A stretch of DNA of 64,000 bases from Flavobacterium araucananum (GTDB lineage: Bacteria > Bacteroidota > Bacteroidia > Flavobacteriales > Flavobacteriaceae): NCBI RefSeq assembly GCF_002222055.1, contig NZ_MUGS01000007.1:107724-171723 (forward strand). Direction: 5' to 3'. This document shows positions 1 to 6,782 of the stretch, in pieces; position 1 is the stretch's first letter; each line of letters begins with the position of its first letter. The translations under genes and the position numbers were made by a program. Below the pieces are notes generated by a model, which was given only the letters and a program-made list of their open reading frames with translations, was not told the origin of the DNA and ran no database searches.

Positions 1-25
1 CGTATTTTTTTAATTCTATTTTCAT
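1..25 (-). CDS. possible 5' end of a gene leaving the window
   Basis: An ATG on the minus strand at 23-25 opens a frame reading MKIELKKY to the window edge. It follows the NADAR gene on the same strand and could be a further cassette member or a separate unit. Only eight codons are visible, so neither the family nor its reality can be judged. Confidence 0.25.
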
Positions 26-35
26 TGTATTTTGT

Positions 36-55
36 ACACAATATCTTCATTGTGT
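36..55. promoter_or_regulatory. inverted repeat ACACAAT-N6-ATTGTGT
   Basis: A perfect 7-bp inverted repeat with a 6-bp spacer lies just upstream of the possible gene start at 25. Its size and place suit an operator for a dimeric regulator. It differs from the TTTGCGT repeats at the prs promoter, so it need not be bound by the same protein. Confidence 0.35.
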
Positions 56-132
56 TATTTAATTTTAATTGTATCTGAGTTAGATTTTATTTTGCTAATC
101 CCAAAGGGATAACAATTTATAGAAAATTTCAT

Positions 133-660
133 TTATTTCAATTCGTCCCTAACCTCCATTAAAGCAAAACCTAACAAATTCAAGCCTTTCCATTTGGTCG
201 GATTCAAAACATCTTTGTGATCACCAGCCATTCCTATTCCCCAAATTGGGTCAACGGGGCTTGCTTCGACTATAACTCTGTCGCTGGTATTGAGCAAAAA
301 TGTTTTTAAATCTGCGTTTTGACTGAATTTATGATAATTGCCTTGTTTTACAATTTCGTATCTGGCGGCTGACCAAAGTTTATCATCATAATTTTTGACT
401 TCACGTCCTAACTTTTTGACATCGGCAGGAGAATTTGCTTTAATGATTTTTGCCCAAACAACATCATCGTTAAACAATTCAGCCTTCTTCGCCATCATCC
501 AGTGTTCAGCGGTTTTGTAAGTCACTTTATCGACTTCAAAAGAACTTAACCACCACTGGCTAAAACAGGTTTTAGAGATGCTGCCGTCTTTATTGGGTTG
601 GTGTCCCCAGAAAAATAAAAATTTACTTTCGGGAGTTATATTTTCTATATTATATTTCAT
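133..660 (-). CDS. NADAR-family (YbiA-like) protein, predicted N-glycosidase of ADP-ribose/riboflavin-type substrates
   Basis: The 175-residue protein is a complete single NADAR domain. Family landmarks are an FFWGH start (16-20), the TAEHWMMAKK helix (50-59) with the conserved Glu-52, DPIWGIG (137-143) and a closing helix with LLGFALMEVRDEL. Known members cleave N-glycosidic bonds in riboflavin-pathway intermediates (YbiA) or remove ADP-ribose from guanine (DarT-linked NADAR). No DarT-like gene is visible here. It is the last fully visible gene of the prs cassette, 8 bp after the adenylosuccinate-synthetase-like gene and surely cotranscribed with it. Its role in this context (ADP-ribose repair or salvage) is inference. 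Confidence 0.85.
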   Translation of the reverse strand: MKYNIENITPESKFLFFWGHQPNKDGSISKTCFSQWWLSSFEVDKVTYKTAEHWMMAKKAELFNDDVVWAKIIKANSPADVKKLGREVKNYDDKLWSAARYEIVKQGNYHKFSQNADLKTFLLNTSDRVIVEASPVDPIWGIGMAGDHKDVLNPTKWKGLNLLGFALMEVRDELK

Positions 661-668
661 TTTTTGTG

Positions 669-1751
669 TTATTGAAACAAAGAAGTTATCTGTTTAAAAT
701 CTTTAGAATCGGGTGAAAATGATCCGTAGATTTCAGCAAACTCCGTTGTTAGATTCTCCAATTCATAATCCTTATCGATCTGATCCATACAGGTTACGAC
801 CAGATTTCTTTTGGCGTTCAAACTGTAAGCTGCATCTAGTTTTAGACTATAATTTAAAAGATCATAATCGAGATCTCCTGTTCTAAATTCTCTTTGAAAA
901 TCATTATAGACACAAGTCTCTTCTTCGTTATTTTTTAATTGTAGTTCTCTTTCGTTACTCATCCATCCGCTGCCGTGTCTTGTTGCATAACTTCTGGTAA
1001 CATAATACATTTCGATATTTTCTATTTGCAATTTTTCGCAAATTTCGTATGCATTTTTTGATGTTGTATTCGCATACGTAACATTTGGGAAAACGCCGTG
1101 ATCCATGTCGAGTAAGATACCCTGACTACCTTCGAAAATAAGGTTCGAATACTTTTTTAAAAAGCTGTAATCGCTAATGTTCCACTTCATCTCCTCTACA
1201 ACTTCAAGGAAATGATTAACCTGATCGTCGATTTCACTTTCATTTAGAAAACCATAATAATAGGCTATCTTTTCTAGTTTCTCGAGAAGCATTTGGCGAG
1301 GTGCAATCAAATCTATGGCAAATAATTTGTACGGGCCTTCATTTCGTTTCATTGTGGCACCCACTCCTTTACCGCAAGTTCCGTGATCCAGGTTTCTAAC
1401 ATTGTTTCTGTTTTGCCAAACATCAAAAGGTGTTGTAACCTTTGCCAAAGGATGAATATGAAGGTCTGTATTTCCGCCTATTTCTTCGAGTTCTTTTTTT
1501 TCATTGTATAAAAAAACAGGATGAATCGTGCAATGCTCACTATAGTAAGAAGGCAAACCTCGAAGTGCACCACTGGCAAAACTCGAATGAACGTGCTTTT
1601 TATCGCCAATCATGACCGTGTGTGCGGCTTGTTGTCCTCCTGAAAACCGAATAACTATAGATTCAGGATTTTGCTTTGCCAGAAAATCTGTCGTAATTCC
1701 TTTTCCTTCATCACCAAATCCTAAACCTATAACTATTTGAGCTGTTTTCAT
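669..1751 (-). CDS. divergent adenylosuccinate-synthetase-like enzyme
   Basis: The 360-residue protein is well short of the roughly 430 residues of PurA but keeps its core. It has the P-loop GDEGKG (13-18) with the catalytic Asp-14, His-44 in the counterpart of the NAGHT loop, HGTCGKGVGA (123-132) for the IMP loop, and FEGSQGILLDMDHG (206-219). The PurA aspartate-binding loop GATTGRPRR is not recognisable: the matching stretch reads FRTGDLD. The base-recognition TKLD is TCMD. The fold and phosphoryl-transfer chemistry are therefore likely, but the acceptor or amine donor may differ. Its position between a VWA gene and a NADAR gene argues against it being housekeeping purA. The phage PurZ enzymes are another divergent branch, but the catalytic Asp kept here favours PurA-like chemistry. 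Confidence 0.8.
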   Translation of the reverse strand: MKTAQIVIGLGFGDEGKGITTDFLAKQNPESIVIRFSGGQQAAHTVMIGDKKHVHSSFASGALRGLPSYYSEHCTIHPVFLYNEKKELEEIGGNTDLHIHPLAKVTTPFDVWQNRNNVRNLDHGTCGKGVGATMKRNEGPYKLFAIDLIAPRQMLLEKLEKIAYYYGFLNESEIDDQVNHFLEVVEEMKWNISDYSFLKKYSNLIFEGSQGILLDMDHGVFPNVTYANTTSKNAYEICEKLQIENIEMYYVTRSYATRHGSGWMSNERELQLKNNEEETCVYNDFQREFRTGDLDYDLLNYSLKLDAAYSLNAKRNLVVTCMDQIDKDYELENLTTEFAEIYGSFSPDSKDFKQITSLFQ

Positions 1752-1778
1752 TTTATAAAATGTTGTGCAATTATTTTA

Positions 1779-1879
1779 AACACATAGAATCATAGACTTT
1801 CAAAAACTTAAAAAAGGCGTTTCACTAGTTTCTTTTTATTTTCTTTTATTCACAAACAAAAACTATGTTTCTATGTGTT
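1779..1879. repeat. MITE-like repeat, family A, short copy
   Basis: The 101-bp noncoding element has 17-bp terminal inverted repeats, AACACATAGAATCATAG against CTATGTTTCTATGTGTT, with one mismatch. The GGCGTTTCACTA inner motif is shared with the longer copies at 23121-23256 and 28361-28494. This copy has lost about 35 bp of the centre. It sits inside the prs-to-NADAR gene row, between the VWA and synthetase-like genes. Confidence 0.75.
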
Positions 1880-1883
1880 TAAC

Positions 1884-2759
1884 CTAAAGCATTTGTATAT
1901 TATCTAAACCTGTATCATTTGTATTAGAAACTGGTATTGTTCCTAATCCTGTACCAGAATTTTTATGTTTATTACAAATTATTTTCTTGATTACATTGGG
2001 GATTTCTCTGTGATCTTCTATAGACAAACAATTTTCTCCAAGCAATTCTTTCCAGGCAACATTTGCCCGTACTGCCTGATCAGAATGCAATACGCTAATA
2101 TGATATACTTCATAACGTTTTTGTGCTTCTTTTAATAATTCAAGATGGGTATAGGTTTGCTGTCCTGAACCCATAATTTCTTTTATGGCAGATGCCGGAA
2201 GTGTTTCCAGATTAGGCTCATCGCCTACGGTAAACAATAATCCTTTCTGATTTCTTTTTTCGAAAGCATCTGTTTTGGTATGAAAAGCGGCAAAATACCA
2301 CGCCAGAAGATAACTCTCGCCTGCATTTCCTCCTCCGCCAGATTCTATATAAGTTCTGGTGAGCCACATATCAAGCTCCTGATCTCCGGATTCAAATTGA
2401 CCTACCTGCAACGGAAATCTGTCACATTCATGATCACCAATCCCTAAAAATAAAAGAGCAGGATCAGGAACTCCACCCTGAATAATTCCTCCCATTAATT
2501 TAGGCAATCCTTCTTTGATTAATTCATGCGGTATGTGTCCCATACTTCCGGTAACATCCAATCCCAGAATAATTGGAACTGTATTTGGGTGAACCGCTGA
2601 ATCTCTTGCTTCTCTAAACGTAATGCCGTTTGGGTTCATAGATTCATGTGCCGCTCCTATTCTATTTTGAATAAAAATGTCACTTGCAGATTTCGATGCG
2701 TATCCTGCTTTTTTTGCTCTGTCATCGCGAGCGCCTAAGTCATATCTTGTACCTCCCAT
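1884..2759 (-). CDS. VWA-domain protein
   Basis: The 291-residue protein has no signal peptide or membrane segment, so it is probably cytoplasmic. A von Willebrand A domain starts near residue 62 and carries a MIDAS-type metal motif DVTGSMG (68-74), with GIGDHE (106-111) and a later TVGDEPN as probable remaining metal-side loops. A glycine-rich loop (141-144) lies between. The N-terminal 60 residues are charged and precede the domain. The gene begins 2 bp after the 111-residue coiled-coil gene stops, so the two are probably translated together. VWA proteins usually act as scaffolds or chaperones for a partner complex; the partner here is unknown. Confidence 0.8.
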   Translation of the reverse strand: MGGTRYDLGARDDRAKKAGYASKSASDIFIQNRIGAAHESMNPNGITFREARDSAVHPNTVPIILGLDVTGSMGHIPHELIKEGLPKLMGGIIQGGVPDPALLFLGIGDHECDRFPLQVGQFESGDQELDMWLTRTYIESGGGGNAGESYLLAWYFAAFHTKTDAFEKRNQKGLLFTVGDEPNLETLPASAIKEIMGSGQQTYTHLELLKEAQKRYEVYHISVLHSDQAVRANVAWKELLGENCLSIEDHREIPNVIKKIICNKHKNSGTGLGTIPVSNTNDTGLDNIQML

Positions 2760-2761
2760 AA

Positions 2762-3097
2762 CTAAAATGTTTTACCAAATAAATATTCAAATCTCTTTTT
2801 TGTCACTTCAAACTGAATGTTTAAATTTCTTATCGTTAGCGACAACTCCATATCTCTTTGCACAAATGATTCCGGTTGAAAATCAACAAAAGTCAAACTG
2901 TTTTTATCCAGCGGGCTAATATCAATAAGCCCTTCCTGCTCTCTTTCTAATCTTTTTATTTTTAACTCAATATCTTCAACACGGCGTCTGTAAATTAACT
3001 CCGAATCTTCGCCAATTGTTTTGGCTCTGTCTTCTCTAATCTGATCATTGTTTCTTTTTAAAGACTCAATAAATCTTGGCTTTAAATCATCACTCAT
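2762..3097 (-). CDS. hypothetical coiled-coil protein of the prs cassette
   Basis: The 111-residue protein is highly charged, with a predicted helical stretch rich in Glu, Lys and Arg (about residues 20-58) and a second one near 80-105. No known domain is recognised and there is no signal peptide. It directly precedes the VWA gene with a 2-bp gap, which suggests the two products work as a pair, for instance as a small adaptor and a VWA scaffold. That pairing is inference from gene order only. Confidence 0.65.
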   Translation of the reverse strand: MSDDLKPRFIESLKRNNDQIREDRAKTIGEDSELIYRRRVEDIELKIKRLEREQEGLIDISPLDKNSLTFVDFQPESFVQRDMELSLTIRNLNIQFEVTKKRFEYLFGKTF

Positions 3098-3199
3098 TGT
3101 TTTTTGGTTTATTGTTAATAGTCTGCTTTTGTTTACTTCGTCTGCGCTGCTCAGCCTCCAGTCAGGTTTAAAGTTCTTAGCAATAACCTGAATCCTGTT

Positions 3200-4033
3200 T
3201 TAGACCAATTGATCTAATTTGATTACTTCGACACTTTGTCCTTCGAAATCTTTTACTGAATTGGTTGTGAATATTTTGTCGAAACAATTTAAAACTTCAA
3301 AACCTTTGTTGAAGATTCCGTGGCTTACTGCCAGGTATAATTTTCCTGAATTTTTCTTTTTCAATTCTTCTGCCAGTCCCACAAAAGTTCCGCCACCATC
3401 GCAAATATCGTCCACGATTAAACAATCTATTCCGTTTAGGTCGTCTTCATAGACTTTAAAACCAGACAATTTTCCGGTTTTTACGTCACGGCTTTTGCTG
3501 CATTCCACCACATCAACACCACCTAAAAATTCAGAAACTTTGTAGATTTTCTTCAAAGCACCACCATCAGGAGAAATTAATTTTACGTTTTCACCAATTA
3601 CTTTTAGAACTTCCTGAATAAAAGTATGATTGGGGATCACTTCGCAATTGTTTACCAATGCCGGAGTTACTTCAGAATGTGCATCAAATACAGAAACCTT
3701 ATTTAATTGAAGCGTATTAATAATATCTGCATATACTTTGACAGACAAAGATTCTCCTTTTATCATGACACGATCTTGTCTTGCTGCCGGGAAATACGGA
3801 ATAAACAAATCGATAATTTTAACATCCATTCTGCGTAAAGCATCAACAGTAATACACAATAATCCTAAATCATTGAATGAATTTAATCGGTGTGTGATTG
3901 TTACTTTCTGATTGTGATCAAAATCAGGATTGATTTTAATGTGTGGTTCTCCTCCTGAAAATGTAAAACTTTGAAATTTGATTTCTTCCTGATTAAGAAA
4001 CGGAGCGAATTTTGGGTCTAGGTTAAGTATCAT
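3200..4033 (-). CDS. prs: divergent ribose-phosphate pyrophosphokinase (PRPP synthetase-like)
   Basis: The start is set at the ATG at 4033 because upstream codons run into the promoter and operator. The 277-residue protein is shorter than housekeeping Prs (about 315). It keeps PYFPAARQDR (79-88, for PYxxYARQDR), FDAHSE (116-121, for the DLHA loop) and the PRPP-binding loop VDDICDGGGT (207-216). Such short Prs forms are known next to NAD-salvage genes in phages and bacteria. The enzyme would make PRPP from ribose 5-phosphate and ATP. An ADP-ribose-using variant of the fold (Adps) also exists and cannot be excluded. NrtR-type control supports a link to NAD metabolism. Confidence 0.85.
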   Translation of the reverse strand: MILNLDPKFAPFLNQEEIKFQSFTFSGGEPHIKINPDFDHNQKVTITHRLNSFNDLGLLCITVDALRRMDVKIIDLFIPYFPAARQDRVMIKGESLSVKVYADIINTLQLNKVSVFDAHSEVTPALVNNCEVIPNHTFIQEVLKVIGENVKLISPDGGALKKIYKVSEFLGGVDVVECSKSRDVKTGKLSGFKVYEDDLNGIDCLIVDDICDGGGTFVGLAEELKKKNSGKLYLAVSHGIFNKGFEVLNCFDKIFTTNSVKDFEGQSVEVIKLDQLV

Positions 4034-4043
4034 AGTTTTTAAG

Positions 4044-4064
4044 TTTGCGTTAATTATACGCAAA
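4044..4064. promoter_or_regulatory. predicted NrtR operator 1
   Basis: A perfect inverted repeat TTTGCGT-N7-ACGCAAA lies 10 bp before the prs start and overlaps its -7 element. A protein bound here would block RNA polymerase. A near-identical second site is centred 52 bp away at 4106, about five helical turns, so the two sites lie on the same DNA face. Confidence 0.8.
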
Positions 4065-4090
4065 TATAGATTAATATTTTTATTAAACAA
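4061..4090 (-). promoter_or_regulatory. prs cassette promoter
   Basis: On the minus strand TTG (4088-4090), a 19-bp spacer and TATATTTG (4061-4068) match the Bacteroidota -33/-7 consensus exactly. The -7 box shares TTTG with the first operator. The promoter would drive prs and probably the genes down to NADAR. Confidence 0.75.
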
Positions 4091-4095
4091 TTTAT

Positions 4096-4116
4096 TTTGT
4101 GTAAAAATTACGCAAA
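4096..4116. promoter_or_regulatory. predicted NrtR operator 2
   Basis: The sequence TTTGTGT-N7-ACGCAAA has the same layout as operator 1 with one mismatch. It overlaps the stop codon of the regulator gene (4108-4110) and lies just upstream of the prs -33 element. Together the two sites bracket the promoter. Confidence 0.75.
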
Positions 4117-4800
4117 CTTTATTTCAAAGTGAAAGCCATTCTTAATTAAATCACTGTAATTTAACTTATTAAACTTGAAAAGTTTGGCCGGCCTTCCGCT
4201 TTTTATAGGCGAAAAATGTTCTGTTTGATCTAAAAAGCCATAACTGAGAATCTTTTTTCTAAAGTTTCGCCTATCAATTTCTTTTTCAAGAATGGTACAA
4301 TAAAGGTTTTCAAGATCCGAGAATAAAAATTCTTCGGGAAGTAAATCAAAACCAATGGGTTCATAGGTAAGTTTAGATTTTAACCTCGAAATTGCGGTTT
4401 CCAGTATTAAGTTATGATCAAATGCCAAAGACGGTATTTGATCTATTTTAAACCATTGCACTTTCTCGGCATCTGTATCCGCTTTTATTTCAAGATTCGA
4501 AGCATCGACCAAAGCATAATAGGCAACCGAAATTACACGGTTTCTGGAATCTCTGTAAATATCATCACCAAAGGTGTAAAGTTGCTCCATAAAAGTCAAC
4601 TTGACGTTGGTCTCTTCATGCAATTCTCTAATGACTGCATCGCTCAAAGATTCATCCTGTTTTACCAATCCGCCGGGTAATGCCCAATATTTATCGGCAG
4701 AACCAAACTTTTGCTCAATTAAGAGTACATATAAGTTGTTGTTTTTATATCCAAATACTATGGCATCAACAGCAATTCTAATATTTTGAAAATTTTCCAT
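4108..4800 (-). CDS. nrtR: NrtR-type Nudix/winged-helix transcriptional regulator
   Basis: The 230-residue protein has an N-terminal Nudix domain (about 8-140) and a C-terminal winged helix with KILSYGFLDQT and SGRPAKLFKFN, typical of NrtR. The Nudix box (44-66) keeps E50, R58, E59, E62 and E63; only the final Gly is Asn, so it may still bind or cleave a nucleotide. This contrasts with the two degenerate paralogues at 39.9-41.4 kb. NrtR proteins sense ADP-ribose-type ligands and control NAD metabolism. Its gene lies directly before prs, whose promoter carries two matching operators, so prs-cassette repression released by a nucleotide is the natural reading. Confidence 0.88.
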   Translation of the reverse strand: MENFQNIRIAVDAIVFGYKNNNLYVLLIEQKFGSADKYWALPGGLVKQDESLSDAVIRELHEETNVKLTFMEQLYTFGDDIYRDSRNRVISVAYYALVDASNLEIKADTDAEKVQWFKIDQIPSLAFDHNLILETAISRLKSKLTYEPIGFDLLPEEFLFSDLENLYCTILEKEIDRRNFRKKILSYGFLDQTEHFSPIKSGRPAKLFKFNKLNYSDLIKNGFHFEIKFA

Positions 4801-4814
4801 ACTTAAAAAGGTCT

Positions 4815-4899
4815 GCCACGAATTTCACTAATTTTCACTAATTTTTTATGTACAAAACGATTGAAATAATAATTCGCGGAAATTCGTGCAATTTGTGGC
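4815..4899. repeat. GCCACGAATT inverted-repeat element, family B
   Basis: The 85-bp noncoding element begins GCCACGAATTTCACTAATT and ends AATTCGTGCAATTTGTGGC, an imperfect inverted repeat. Related copies lie at 25820-25878 and 47701-47782. It fills most of the gap between the NrtR-type and LysR regulator genes. Confidence 0.6.
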
Positions 4900-4925
4900 G
4901 AAAAAAATAAATCCTTTGCGATAAA

Positions 4926-5831
4926 CTACAATCTATTCCCTAAAAACAACTTTAATTCTTTAGCAATACTTTCAAAAAAAGAACTTGAAATATTGTTTTT
5001 ACTGGTCAATAAATATACATATTCCTCCGGCACATGAAAACTATTCCAGAGCAATTGCAATTTGTTTTCCTTAATATACTTTCTCGCATTACAATTCCAG
5101 GTTATGGCTACTCCTGAATTTCTTGAAAGCAGTTCGAGCATTTCAGATTCTGACGGAATAATATAGTTAGGAACCATCGAGGGTCTCTTTTTGCTAAATG
5201 CATGGAGCCAAAATATCTTTATATGCGAAATTCTGGCATCATGAGAATACCATTTTTGCTCGTTCAGCCATTGCTCGATTGCTACAAAATTATCTGATTT
5301 TAATTTCTGACGAAAGTCTGTCGCGTCCAGCTGTATTGGCGCAACCATAATTAGCTTAATCTTTCCTACGATTTCATAAATGGTATCAAACGTATCAAAT
5401 CTTTTGGTTGTGATTGCAAAATCGAGCTTTTTAGCATCGACAAGGGCAAAAAGAGCATCATCGTCTGCAAAAGTAAAATCAATAAAATCGAATTTGGAAA
5501 TTAAAATACTTCCACAACTGTTGAATAAATCTTTTGAAACTCCTACAGAAATCAATCGGACTGAATCGTGCGCTTTTGCCCTAAATCCGCTTTCGACGTT
5601 TTCAAGACGATCCAGTGCATCAATAATTAAATTATTAAGTAACTTAGCGTATTCGGTTGGTTCGACACCTTTAGACTTTCTGTTGAATAATTTATATCCC
5701 ACATGTGCTTCCAACATTGATATCTGTTGGCTTACAGCTGGTTGACTTATGAATAACTCTTTTGCTGCAATCGAAAAATTTCCATTTTTATATACAGATT
5801 TAAAAGTTCTGTACCATTCAAGATTTACCAT
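4926..5831 (-). CDS. LysR-family transcriptional regulator
   Basis: The start at 5831 (MVNLEWYRTF) is chosen because it gives the usual LysR N-terminus; upstream codons lie in the promoter region. The 302-residue protein has the winged helix (1-60) with NFSIAAKELFISQPAVSQQI and LFNRKSKGVEPTEY, then a substrate-binding domain. It diverges from the DJ-1/PfpI gene with 85 bp between starts, the classic layout of a LysR protein and its target. The downstream YqhD-like dehydrogenase suggests control of carbonyl or oxidative detoxification, as inference. Confidence 0.88.
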   Translation of the reverse strand: MVNLEWYRTFKSVYKNGNFSIAAKELFISQPAVSQQISMLEAHVGYKLFNRKSKGVEPTEYAKLLNNLIIDALDRLENVESGFRAKAHDSVRLISVGVSKDLFNSCGSILISKFDFIDFTFADDDALFALVDAKKLDFAITTKRFDTFDTIYEIVGKIKLIMVAPIQLDATDFRQKLKSDNFVAIEQWLNEQKWYSHDARISHIKIFWLHAFSKKRPSMVPNYIIPSESEMLELLSRNSGVAITWNCNARKYIKENKLQLLWNSFHVPEEYVYLLTSKNNISSSFFESIAKELKLFLGNRL

Positions 5832-5850
5832 GGTATAACTATTTTTATAA

Positions 5851-5900
5851 CAAACATAGTTTATTTTATTTTTACTGATATCACTTAAGCCGTAAATTTG
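5851..5900. promoter_or_regulatory. divergent promoter region lysR / DJ-1
   Basis: A minus-strand -7 box (CAAACATA on the plus strand, 5851-5858) faces lysR, and a plus-strand TAAATTTG (5893-5900) faces the DJ-1 gene. Neither has a clear TTG at 19 bp, which fits activator-dependent promoters. Calls rest on the -7 motif alone. Confidence 0.4.
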
Positions 5901-5916
5901 ATCAAAATTTAAACTT

Positions 5917-6681
5917 ATGAAAAGAATAGCTTTACTCGCGATTATAACATTAACAGCTTTTAGCACAACGGCTATAGCTCAAAAAACAAATAAAAAAAGT
6001 ATGAAAAAAGTATTATTTGTTGTGACCAGTAACGATAAACTGGGCAATACAGGAGAAAAAACAGGATTTTGGTCAGAAGAATTTGCTGCACCTTATTATG
6101 AATTACTGGATCAGGGTGTCGAAATCACGATCGCTACACCGCTTGGTGGTCAACCGCCTGTTGATCCTAAAAGTGCTGATCCGGCATCTGCCACTGAAGA
6201 CACAAAACGTTTTGATGCAGATAAAACATTGCAGGAAAAATTAAAACACACGCATAAACTTTCGACTATTAATCAAAAAGATTACGACGCCGTTTTTTAT
6301 CCGGGAGGTCACGGGCCACTTTGGGATTTAGTCGAAGATAAAAACTCTATCGCTTTAATCGAATCTTTTTATACTCATAAAAAACCGGTAGCTTTTGTTT
6401 GTCATGCTCCGGCTGTTTTGAAAAATGTAAAAGTAAATGGCGAATTTTTGGTAAAAGGTAAAAAAGTAACCGGTTTTACAAATGAAGAGGAAGAAGCTGT
6501 AGGCTTGACCAAAGTTGTTCCGTTTTTATTAGAAGATGCTTTAATAAAAAATGGTGCTAAATTCTCTAAAGGTGCCAACTGGCAGCCTTATGCTGTAGAA
6601 GACGGTCTATTGATTACAGGGCAAAATCCTGCTTCGTCTAAATTGGTGGCTGGAAAATTATTAGAAAAATTGATTAAATAA
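5917..6681 (+). CDS. secreted DJ-1/PfpI-family protein (Hsp31-like)
   Basis: The 254-residue protein begins with a signal peptide (1-21, MKRIALLAII...AIAQ). The mature part is a DJ-1/PfpI domain with the nucleophile elbow VCHAPA (Cys-162, His-163), GGHG (130-133) and FWSEEFAAPY (51-60), which supplies the acidic partner. These features resemble the Hsp31/glyoxalase III branch, which handles methylglyoxal or acts as a chaperone. Export is unusual for that branch. An internal ATG at 6001 (MKKVLFVVTS) would give a cytoplasmic form. Divergent from lysR and upstream of an aldehyde-reducing dehydrogenase. Confidence 0.85.
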   Translation: MKRIALLAIITLTAFSTTAIAQKTNKKSMKKVLFVVTSNDKLGNTGEKTGFWSEEFAAPYYELLDQGVEITIATPLGGQPPVDPKSADPASATEDTKRFDADKTLQEKLKHTHKLSTINQKDYDAVFYPGGHGPLWDLVEDKNSIALIESFYTHKKPVAFVCHAPAVLKNVKVNGEFLVKGKKVTGFTNEEEEAVGLTKVVPFLLEDALIKNGAKFSKGANWQPYAVEDGLLITGQNPASSKLVAGKLLEKLIK

Positions 6682-6684
6682 CAA

Positions 6685-6770
6685 AGGTACTAAGTTGCTA
6701 AGGCTCTGATTTTCTAAGATTATACATATCTTAAAAAAAACTCAGCACCTTAGTATCTTAGGAACTTAGA
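6685..6770. repeat. CTAAG-rich inverted-repeat spacer
   Basis: The gap between the DJ-1 and YqhD-like genes carries imperfectly paired arms, GTACTAAGTTGCTAAGG against CCTTAGTATCTTAGGAAC. It could form an RNA hairpin in the shared transcript. Only one copy is visible here. Confidence 0.35.
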
Positions 6771-6782
6771 AACTTAAAAAAA

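Noticed and set aside
669..1751. phage-type PurZ (diaminopurine synthesis)
   Set aside because: The catalytic Asp of PurA is kept, no other Z-genome gene (dATP hydrolase, DpoZ) is nearby and no phage genes are seen.
3219..3452. open frames opposite long genes, such as this one within prs
   Set aside because: They are shadows of well-supported genes and show no domain, start context or neighbour support.
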